Part shown: positions 39,101 through 64,000 of the stretch, piece by piece
Position numbering within the stretch: position 1 is the first letter of the stretch
How the letters are laid out: each line of letters starts with the position of its first letter
Notes under the pieces: generated by a model
What the model saw: only the letters and a program-made list of their open reading frames with translations
The model's database searches: none
Told to the model about the DNA's origin: nothing
Translations under genes and position numbers: made by a program
NCBI RefSeq assembly: GCF_000003815.2
Contig: NC_049979.1
Span: 17,282,493 to 17,346,492 of the forward strand
DNA length: 64,000 bases
Direction: 5' to 3'
From: Branchiostoma floridae
Taxonomy: Eukaryota; Chordata; Leptocardii; Amphioxiformes; Branchiostomatidae

Positions 39101-39813
39101 TCTTCTCTTCCCAACAGGACATAGGCACCTGGAACTCTTGTCTGCATGCTGACTGTTCCCTGGTCCACGTCAGGTCTGATCTCTTCCTCACCTCCCACTG
39201 TATCGAACCACTCAGGCTCTTGTGTGTTAAAGATGATGCCTTCATTGTAACAGACCCTGTACTTCCACCCTCCCTCTCCCTCCTCGTCTTCTTCCACCAG
39301 AGCTGAGTGTGGGAACACGAGGGTGGCGGGCAGGTTCAGCTTGCCGAAGTGAGGTCCGAAGTAAACGGTGGGGCTGAGAAGGGATTCCGCCAAGTCTGAT
39401 AAAACTGGGCGGTAGTCCTTGTGCCAACTTAAGCCGAGATAAACTTGTATTGTCTCGCCTTCGGGCACTGCTCCCATGGGAACGTTAAGGCGTACACCTA
39501 CCTCGGGCAGTTCCAGCTCTCCCCCTGACGTGTCGAGCCATTTACTCAAGAAGGTTGATCTCCTTTTCTTCGGCCAATCTTCGTCCTCAGATTTTCTGGG
39601 ACTTCTAAATGGAAGATTCCAGGCAGCCCAGCTGCCATTGCCGCTCACGGACATGGCGCTGCCGTAACTGTTGTTCAGCGAGTCGGTCTCTGACTCGAAC
39701 TCGGAGTTGAAAGAGTCCAAACGGCATAGTTCCGGGGGTGGTCGTGTGTTGCATGCTGGCTCTAACACCTGTTCCCCCGCCATCGTTGTACAGACTGGTG
39801 CAGCTTCGGGCAT
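30179..39813 (-). CDS. intracellular protein with two tandem ZU5-UPA modules, no death domain
   Basis: Seven phase-0 exons give about 911 aa: 39813-39022, 37598-37557, 36286-36137, 34280-34110, 32252-31206, 30982-30842, 30571-30179. An in-frame TAA 15 nt before the ATG supports the start. The Ser/acidic N terminus precedes ZU5-1 (about 94-235, with GGELELPEVGVRLNVPMGAVPEG). UPA-1 runs about 245-385 (VKVYCTD, LRVRI, SIWHQ). An acidic Ser/Thr-rich linker leads to ZU5-2 (about 550-694, LRLPSCGAELLIPPKAIPDGE) and UPA-2 (about 700-815, NIRVYCINDTADALE, WAFRG, SVWRNQ). The tail contains an exact 15-residue duplication. No signal peptide, membrane helix or death domain is present. Its exon borders parallel those of the neighbouring receptor, so a local duplication is likely. 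PIDD and ankyrins have ZU5-ZU5-UPA; this order differs. A scaffold or competitor role is inference. Confidence 0.8.
30389..30478 (-). repeat. in-frame 45-bp tandem duplication inside a coding exon
   Basis: Two adjacent 45-bp units (30389-30433 and 30434-30478) differ at one base, a synonymous change. Each encodes RMHAYQERRPDPTEN on the - strand, at the end of the second UPA module. The near identity suggests a recent event. Confidence 0.95.
35604..35801. repeat. 198-bp foldback (palindromic) element
   Basis: The left arm (from 35604, TGCAATTGTGGCTAACGG) and the right arm (to 35801) are near-perfect reverse complements over about 85 bp, with a loop of about 30 bp. Both arms carry GGCTAACGGCCAGGATGGG and GTTTTCAACAGAACAAA. 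It lies in the intron between exons 3 and 4 of the tandem ZU5-UPA gene. It could be a hairpin MITE or the source of a double-stranded RNA. No clear target duplication was found. Confidence 0.85.
37381..37430. repeat. CCAAA/TTTGG simple repeat forming an imperfect hairpin
   Basis: ACGTTTGTTTTGGTTGG is followed by repeated AAACCAAACC units and then AAACGTTTGT, so the ends are self-complementary. It lies in the first intron of the tandem ZU5-UPA gene. Confidence 0.6.
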
Positions 39814-42800
39814 TCCGTTAAAACCGTCTTAGAGATTACCCATTCCAGGTCTTTTCAGTGCATGACATCGGGAGAAACCAGGGTAATTACAAGTCCAACC
39901 ATCCCGCGTGTGGCAAGATGCGCGGTCCCGAGAGTGTTTCACGCACAGTTGACGTACAGGGTTTATGACGACGTTCAAACCAATAGCACGCGATCCATGT
40001 ACCATAACGCGTGCGTAGCTGTCACAGCGGTCAGATGAAGGCGTCGACCGTTACCAAGTTATGGAAGGCGTTTCCTTTCAGCGTTGTTAGTCCGTTTGAC
40101 TGGACTCTTGGTGTGCTGTGACCATTTTGACTCGGCACGTACTCGACATAACGCCTACTCTGCGCTGGTGTCCTCCAGGCGAGGTGCGGTTGGACCGGTT
40201 TTCTCTCATAATCAGTCCGCCTGAGGGGCAGTGCTGGGCAGGTGACAATGCTATATTGTATTCGGACAGTCACCACGAAAGCGTATCGGCTTCAGAAAAC
40301 AAAGTGATGATAGTTTAAGGGCTAGATGACTTGTCACTGTGCGTGGCAATCAATGTTAGCAAAAATAAAACAACTCCTTTGTCGGCAATCATTTTATCTG
40401 TAGTTATCTTTTATAGTTACATTTCTCTCTATACAGCCGAATAAAATCTTTTATAGTTTAATGGTAAACTTATCTGTCCCTGCTGATCAATGTTTTACCT
40501 TTAGTTTTCTATGTACCATTTTTTATAGAATTTTGTTATTGCTAGCTACACCCCAGAGACTTTCCCTTTAATTGCATGGTCGCTGTTAGAAACATGATTG
40601 TAACGTTTTGGAAGCCAGGTGCTAGACTACATGCCCACCTTGCGGAGTACAACTATACTGCAACGAGGATAACAGACTCACGCGCAAGTTGATCTCGCCA
40701 TGAGGCGCTTTTCCTCCACAATTTGTATCAATGGAGCTGTCAGAATCTCTGCAGCACAATACTGGCTTTTAATGATGATAAGTGGTTGATGGATCAAACT
40801 TTATTGCGCCCAAGAGTGGGATCATATCGTCTTTATGAGGCAGAATATCTGTAAACAGCCGCCAGCAGCGGGGGAAGGCGTTAGAAACCTCATTTTACAT
40901 TCCAAGTGTGTAGCACTGACGTTTCTGCTCGATAGGCGGGGAGCACATCTCAAATTCCCCTTCCAAGAATTAGAGCGTTATTAATGATTCTTTGAAAATA
41001 CCAAGGAGACTAGAGTCAAAGTCACAAGCTAACTTTTTTAAGGTCACATTTTTCTAAAGTCCATAGGCATATGAGTCAATGGAACCAAGCCAGAAAATCA
41101 AATGGCTGGAAAAAGGCCAAGTTGTCTATAGAGGTTACATGGAATCATTTGTTATTGAATATTCTTTTCGGTTTTTTTCTTACATGGTGACCACAAGTGT
41201 AATGTGGAATTCGCTATTCTACTGGGAAGGTCATCCGCGTCAGCGCAAGTCTTATAACTGACCTAAGAAACTTCAAGCGTATAGTGAGCAACACCTTAAA
41301 CCTTGATCACAATACTGCGACAGGCGATAATATCTTTGATATATTCTGTACCTGCACACTTGTATTTCCACACACGGCCCCTATGTGAGCATACTTGTTG
41401 GATGTCACTGCACTGAGATCAGATCGGCTCCATCTACGGAGGCTGACGTGTTGCAATTTGCTGAGTTTATCGATCAGATCATGTTCCGCTTTCCTCGTTA
41501 AAACTGCAACAAGTCTGACAGGCCAGGTGACTAATCATGGCGGCAAATCGATCCTCCGGTTTATTCTGCTATCGGAGAAAACTTGGGGAGGTCCCTGCGT
41601 TTCCATCCACCCAGTATCTGCTTTTCCTTTCTTCTCCACTCGAAGAGCCTTGCGCAAAGACAGTTCGGAGAGAAGGCAGACAGCATCAAATGTGAAGATT
41701 ATATTCCGATCGGCCCGAATCCTCCCATCTACTTGCCCCTGCAAGTGTGCATCAGGTCAGGAGACACCCCGAGTAGGAGACGTCAGGGCGTGGTACAGAT
41801 CACCCGCATCATTTATTCATACCATGTACCAGGAATCAGCATACGGATGCCATCAATACGTGCACTTGCAGTCCTATCAATCTTGCAATTAATTGCAGCT
41901 TTACATAATACAAGATAGAATTTTTTGTCCAAATTGGTCTGTGGAACCATCCCCCCCCCCGTCCCCACAACGAACGGTCTTCTATCACGTATATCAATCG
42001 AAACGGTAGGATTATCACCTTTAAATGTAGCCCACTTGCTAGCAGTTTTTATGTGGGTGGTTGTCCAGCAGTCGAATTGCCCATCATATATGGATGATGT
42101 CTGATGACAGATACATGATGCTCGTTGACATATTGATCCTAAAGTTAAATGGACCACGGACATGCAGCACATACATTTGGTCCTGTGTCAGGATATGCGG
42201 GTCCATGTTACCTCCTGGTGGTGCCCGTCGTGGTGCGTGTCACAACCTATCCTGCTGTACGCCTCACTTACATTCCAGATACCACTGGAATACCGGCTGT
42301 TTGAGAGTGAAATTAACCTAAATTTTTACCCCATTTGCGCTGCTCAAGATAACGCAATTTCAGCGTTTCAACTTTAATGATGATTTCCGATATTTGAGAG
42401 AATGCATTTTCGGTGATGAAATGACTGGTATTTAATTTCCCGTGTGAATCACAGCAGCATGTTCTTGTTCCGATCACCCGGTTGTCCAGATTAGCGGCAG
42501 TAAATTCAGCCGGAGAGCAGAATCTGACATGTATGATGATAATGGGACATGTTGATGCGAAACAGAATCAGACTTGGATGATTAAGGCACCGGAAATATC
42601 TGAAGGCATCACTTGTGACGGTTACGTCATTCATTTACTGAACTTTAAAAGACTAATCTGTACATCTGTACATCTGGGTCGTAAATGTCAACTGGTTTCC
42701 AAGAAAGCATATCAACATATTATATAACTAATGCTACGAAGTACAAATTGTTGCTTCATTGCCCATCGATCCCCTCCTCCCCTCCCATAACCTTCACATT

Positions 42801-45800
42801 CCCATCACCACGCGTGCTTACAAAGGAAATCTCCTAACACCGATTTGAAGATCTGGAGGGTAGATGGATTGGGGAGCGCGGACATCCATCATACCTGGGA
42901 ATCCTTCCAGGAGGAGCCGGGTCAGTACTCTGTGGACCGCCCCACGTGCGACAGCTAAGGTGTGAACTTTGGCAAACGTTAATCTAGGATCTCTGCCAAC
43001 CGCCGGTAATTCTTCCAGAGAACAGTCAGCGGGGAAGGAGCTATCCGTCATGAAGAAGCAGGGCAGAGGCAAATGGTACTTAATTGATTGCCTGACCAGT
43101 GTGTATGTTGCAACCATGGAATATACCAATCGCATACTCTTGCGAATTGCAAAACGTTAGAATATTTACCTTTTCACGATGGCAACCATATCAAAATATT
43201 GATAATGGTCACAACAGTTTCAAGAGGAACTATAAAATGCAACAATTACTCGCACTGAATTTGTTTGTATCTTTTATGATCTGTGGCGTCTGTAGTTAAA
43301 AGATTACACAATCTGAATCCATCCCCACCACCAATGGAGCTGATTGGCTGTCGCTGTTTGCATGGTTCCATGCTGTTTGTCTCCGCACCGAATCACCATG
43401 GAACCGGCCAACAAAGTGGTCAAAGGACGGCCTGAAATGGTAAATAGATGAACATGCCCCATTATTAAGCAAATCTGGTAAATTTGTTTTTTAACAAGAC
43501 TATATCGTTTTTTTATTTGTTTGGACTATGATCCATGAAACCCATAAACTATGAATGTGTTTTATTATGGACACACGGCAGGCACTCTTCCCCCTACAGT
43601 GTTCCTTGTCTAGGTTTCAATAGCTCTTGATGTCTAACACTCGACTGCATTTCCGATGACCCTAGCTTTACTGATAATGAAGAAGTGTCTTCTCAATGAT
43701 GAATTTTACATGAAAGCGGCGCGTTTTAAGATAAGTGAGATGTGGAAAACCATTGAGCAAGGCACCGTGCAAAAAAATATGATCTTCATATTGGCGTAAG
43801 AATGAAGCAATCATCCTGCATAGTGTTTGTTCATGTTGGAATATTTCAATGTGTAACAAATTACAGCATAGCTTTTTATATTACCATACAATGTCACGTT
43901 ATCTAGTATTCTCGCATAAATAGACCTTTACATTGATCAATATGGTTTTTGATTTTAACCTGGGAATGTCGGCTTCAAGCAGTGATGCAAATAGCAGTAT
44001 CGTTCAAACGTTCGTTTTCCCCCCGCCAATTGATAGCAGCAACATTCATACTCTGTAGATGTTGGCGATATAAACATAGTTTACTATAGTTCATACAGCT
44101 GATAGATACGTTAGGCATGCCTTATCTTTAAATCTCGTGTTTTCAAATGAAGAGCCGCGTATCTGCTTGACAGATGATGCTATGGTAAGGCCTTGTGCGT
44201 TTATCTCAAAACAGAGAGATCACAGTACACAAAGATAAAAAGAACAACAAGACAGAAAAGGGGCAGACTATTCTCTTCAGTATCAAGGTAGAGTGTAGTA
44301 GAAACAACATAATCGAATGCGATAGTCAGAACAAGACATGTGTCTTCTTCTACTGACAGATCACTACATAGAGGATGGGAACGGTAAAGAAAACGTATTT
44401 CCGAGGGCTTACTAGTACATGTAAGATCAAGACAAACTGGTTTGGAAGTCAAACATGGATAACCGGCTGTGCTGGTACAGGTCTGTCCGAAATAATGTAC
44501 TCATTAAGTAAAAAACCCCTCAACAATGACCAATTCCAGAATAGGCCCATCTCTACTGCGAGCATTCCAGTGGCGTTATCCGTGTTGCAAATGAAACAAT
44601 TATTGAGATCTCTCTAATCTACACTCAAAACCTCCCATAGTCTGCAGCGAACGAGTATGATGTGAGACAAATCATGCAGGTTTTGACAGCGCCTCAAGCT
44701 CGGCGGCATGTTCCCGAGGAGTTCGCCTGATTGATGTGGACTCATGGCTCACTGCAACAAGAACGTCTTGGATCGTCCTTCTTCATGTCAATAAACTATT
44801 TTCTCGCCACGATGAAGTCAATGTCCTCGTTTACTGTCCAGACTCTGTCCGAGAAGTGCGAGGTACAAAATATCATCATTTATTCTCCGAATCGTCCGCT
44901 GTCCACTCAATAGAAATTGATTCCGAATAAATCATATTACCGGCATGCCTGCTATCATAGCAGCCAAGCCTCTTCCCAGTCGATACTTCACAGCAGCAGA
45001 TCTATGTGGAACACACTTTTAAATCATAAGGTGACTTGCAAAACAGATGGGTAGGTTCATTCAACATTACTTAGTGAGCGGCATTGTCCATACCAAAGGA
45101 CCCAGGCTCATAAAGAACACCTGGTCTCCTTGCTACACTGTCGGGTTGACATTTCCAGCGTCTTAGTTTATGATCCTGGCCCAGCCTGTGCGATACCTTC
45201 ACGTCAGGTGACTGCAAGACGTGTCTGAGTTGCTCACAGATCGATGCTGCATGTTTATTAGTATTGTTTTATTATTCTGAATCACTCGATGGGCGTTGCC
45301 CAGTTGGACACGAGTTGCTCGTTCGGGGCCGGGGAGCGTGACGGACATCTGTCACTCTGGGAATCGAGTGCCGTCGTGCGGAGGAAAGATTACCGTACAT
45401 TATTATGAGATAATGAGTCCTCCGTCATGCCTTAATGGTCTGTTATCGGAGGGGATATCTAGAGCAGCAGGACGGTGGAATGTGGATAGTCATAATGTGG
45501 AGTTCCTTCCCAAACGCCCTCTTCTTCTCATATGTCCCAAAACACAAGCCATGATTCTGTTCGAGCCAGCGATATCACAAGAAAAATGTCATAGTTCGGG
45601 TCTGTAAATACATACTTATTGATATTTCGTCCTATGATTGTGACTTACTGGGAGTAAACACTCATACGAATTGAAGAGACTGGACTCAGAAGTTGGAAGA
45701 ACTCGGGTCTGTATATTGCTTATGTCGTGACGTGTGCAAACTTGACCTCTCTGGGTCACCAGACTGACCTACTCTAAACGGGGGTGTTTCTCACTCCTTA

Positions 45801-46032
45801 CAATTGTATCACTTTCCCAATGTTTTCTTTGTGTGGTGCTCATGAAACTTTTAAGTGGCTGTTGTAACAACAGCTGGTCGTTATGAATTTGAAACGAACC
45901 TCACAGTGCCATGGCAGTGTGTTTGAATGTAGGAGTCTACAAATGTTGATTGAATGATTTATACGTCCTGATAGATGGGATAGGGTGGGGCGATGAGAAA
46001 ATTGTCTTTAGACTACATTCACGTAATCACAT

Positions 46033-46144
46033 ATCAATCAATCAATTGATCGCCCAATCAGTCAATCACTATTTAAGTCGAACAGTCAAACAATCAATAA
46101 GTTGACCAATCAGCCAAAAATCAATCAATTGTTCAATCAATCAG
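46033..46144. repeat. degenerate TCAA/CAATCA-rich tract
   Basis: Repeated AATCAATCAATT, CCAATCA and GTCAATCA units occur over about 110 bp, including several CCAAT-box-like words. It looks like a decayed tetranucleotide repeat. Confidence 0.6.
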
Positions 46145-46889
46145 TTTGTGAATCGCCTTATAACTCGACCTTTGATACCTACAACATATGACTATGCAAC
46201 TGCAACTTTCGGACATCATTCCTCTGTAATAACTAAAGTGTGGTGCCGCTTCCCGTCGTATGGACATACCATTGTCACATCAGTGAACAAATCAAATCAC
46301 ACTGAAAGCCATAGCCACGGCTTCAGGGGAGTAGTGAAATGTGGGTCACATTAATTCGCAGTAATTCACTTAGCCATATGGTTCTCAATTTTGAAAAATG
46401 GGCCTACCGAACCGACAGTGAAATTGATCACTCAGTAAACGGAGACTCGTCTTTTAAAGCGTTTCCACTAGTCCGTGTCATCTTGCAGTAGAACCTACAA
46501 CTCAACACGTAAATGAATGCCATCTTGTCTTTACTTTCATTAGATAGATTAAGGAGTTATTTACGCCTGTGCTTGTATGTAGTGTATTCGTCGAACAGAA
46601 TAAAGGGAAGAGGAAAGAAATAAGTCAGGTATACATAAATTTCAAACATACATTGTGGTTAACATCTAGGTTAAACTGCTTTTACTCTATTCCAAATGTT
46701 TTTTGCAAACCGTCTTTCTTGCTCTTGTCATGAGTTGTGTAAAATTTCACGAAAATATCAACATCGGACCGAACATATAACCTCATTGATTGGACTTCAG
46801 AGTATTCTACGCCATGGGGACTAAAGGAGGTGGATGCCATGCATATCGCCACTGCCTAAGCTTTCTCTCAGTGTTGCTCATGGTCCAAT

Positions 46890-47740
46890 AAACGTGTCAT
46901 TTACAATTCGACGACAAAAGTGTAGAAACATTAGCTTTCAATGGGCAAAGTGCGCCACATTCGGTAAGGCAAGCGCCTGACAGAAAGTGGTTTAAAATAT
47001 CATCAAATGGCACGCAGTGTGAGTCGTCGGGGAAAATTATTAAGTAACTCCAGTTTGCAGCACGTATAAGTGATATTTCTCCCGGATGAAACATCATTTT
47101 TCCGCGCCATCAAGGGTCCAGACGGTTCAAAATCGCACAGAAATGCAATTAAGGGTAATTTCGTTCCAAGGCCAGGATGCGTTATGGTCTCTCTCCATAT
47201 AACTTTGCGCAAGGCCCATAATAAAGTGATATAGCTCCCGGCAATGCAGCACAGTGGGGAGTGCGATCGCATAGGCCAACGGCATTCTGTTGAGGGCGGT
47301 GGCTCCATGGAAATTTACAACGATCCATTGTAATATAGGCGAGAAAAAAAAAGCGCAACCCGAAGCACATTTCTTTTTAAGAATATTAAAAGTGATCCAT
47401 ACTTGTATGATATTTTGGGCGAAAGGGGGGTGATTGGAGCACGGGGAGACGCAATTACCCGATGTGATATTGGTTTTCTCTAGCCGTCAGTTCGCCATGA
47501 ATAGTTATTGATTTTTTTCTGCTTCCCTGGGAAGCGCGCGCGCGGCTGGAGTGATGACATCACCGCTAACGGACGCCCTTTTGAATGCAGTCAGCACCAT
47601 TTCTGAGAGAGACAAACACAGAGAAGGAAAGGCGAAATTAACGTCGCCAAAATATTCCCGGCAGCTTATCGGCTGCGGGAGCATCAAAGGGATGTCGGCC
47701 GTACGATGGCTTGAATGGATGTATTGCACATCAGGATGAC
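46890..47740. promoter_or_regulatory. candidate regulatory DNA upstream of the EML gene
   Basis: This block is GC-richer and less repetitive than its surroundings, and not openly coding. It contains homeodomain-type words (GCAATTAAGGGTAATT at about 47148-47163) and a GCGCGCGC run near 47537. It lies 0.7-1.5 kb before the EML start codon. The regulatory role is a guess from composition and position only. Confidence 0.25.
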
Positions 47741-48308
47741 GACGGGGCTATTGGGTGGCAATACAGCTCTCGTATGAAGAGGAATGTCCTGGGATTCACC
47801 GTGGTTGGGCAACCGTGGTAGGACCTCACGTAGCCCGGTGTGGGACCGAGTCACACGTGCGAACGAGATTCCGGTGGAGACTGTTGCCCAGTGAAACAGG
47901 CACTGCGACTTACGGCAAACTGTAACTTCTTCATATCAGGTACGAGGTTAAGATTAAGACAGTACAGACTTCTTTCATTGAAAGATTTTTGCGAATTTCA
48001 CTTTCACTGTTGCTTCACGATGGTAGGCGTGGCTACTAGAAGCCCGGGAATGCACGGATACGACAACAGATGTCGATTAGATACAATGTCGGCCACGTGA
48101 GTGAATGTGCAGCATAAAAGACGATTGTACAAAAAAGAAGGTTTTTCTTATTTGTGCTTTGAATTCCTACAGACCGACTGGTTTCCCTATGTGGAAGGTG
48201 TCCTCAGGTGAGGCAACAGTCTCGCATTCATACCTGCAGAAACGGCAACAGCCATTGGTCGGCATCTCTGTCACGTGACTGAGATTCTTGGCGGTAGCGC
48301 AAAATTGA

Positions 48309-64000
<15,692 letters not shown>

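Noticed and set aside
41395..41918. Overlapping open frames of 165 and 111 codons
   Set aside because: No recognisable domain, overlap in different frames and no convincing splice sites; likely chance in GC-richer DNA.

Overview
The window is eukaryotic nuclear DNA: genes are split into many short exons with GT/AG borders, intergenic space is large, and transposon debris is common. Exon-by-exon reading gives metazoan orthologues of C1orf198, PUS10, C1GALT1 and EML5/6, two ZU5-domain genes, and a non-LTR retrotransposon carrying a 2A-like peptide. Together these suggest an invertebrate deuterostome, most likely a cephalochordate (amphioxus, Branchiostoma). The species is inference.

Layout. 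1-2.3 kb: a probable last exon of an unknown + strand gene, then a hAT-like element with a second, GC-repeat-ended element nested in it. 4.1-7.7 kb (-): C1orf198 homologue, four exons. It shares a 149-bp bidirectional promoter with PUS10 (+, 7.9-14.6 kb, 18 exons, about 513 aa), and both start codons sit inside YY1-like cores. 16.3-20.1 kb (-): core-1 beta-1,3-galactosyltransferase (C1GALT1-like), four exons, tail-to-tail with PUS10. 22.2-29.1 kb (+): a 7-exon receptor of about 1232 aa with signal peptide, furin-like cysteine repeats, one membrane segment, ZU5, UPA and death domain. 30.2-39.8 kb (-): a 7-exon, about 911-aa intracellular protein with ZU5-UPA repeated twice and no death domain, tail-to-tail with the receptor. 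39.8-48.4 kb: no gene recognised; candidate regulatory DNA. 48.4 kb to the end (+): the first three coding exons of an EML5/EML6-type WD40 microtubule-associated protein. Its 13-kb first intron holds a full-length, uninterrupted LINE (51.4-55.3 kb, - strand) bounded by 31-bp target-site duplications.

How the genes relate. PUS10 and C1orf198 look like housekeeping genes driven from one promoter. The two ZU5 genes look like a local pair: one a transmembrane death-domain receptor, the other a soluble relative with doubled ZU5-UPA modules that could act as scaffold or competitor. That relation is inference from domains and position.

Most novel items: the furin-like/ZU5/UPA/death receptor next to its tandem ZU5-UPA partner, the intact 2A-bearing LINE, the nested transposon with long C/G-tract inverted ends, several small elements with exact target duplications, and strong over-representation of the palindrome TACATGTA. 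No tRNA, rRNA or CRISPR array was seen. All splice sites are read by eye from GT/AG consensus, reading phase and remembered family sequences; none is backed by transcript data.
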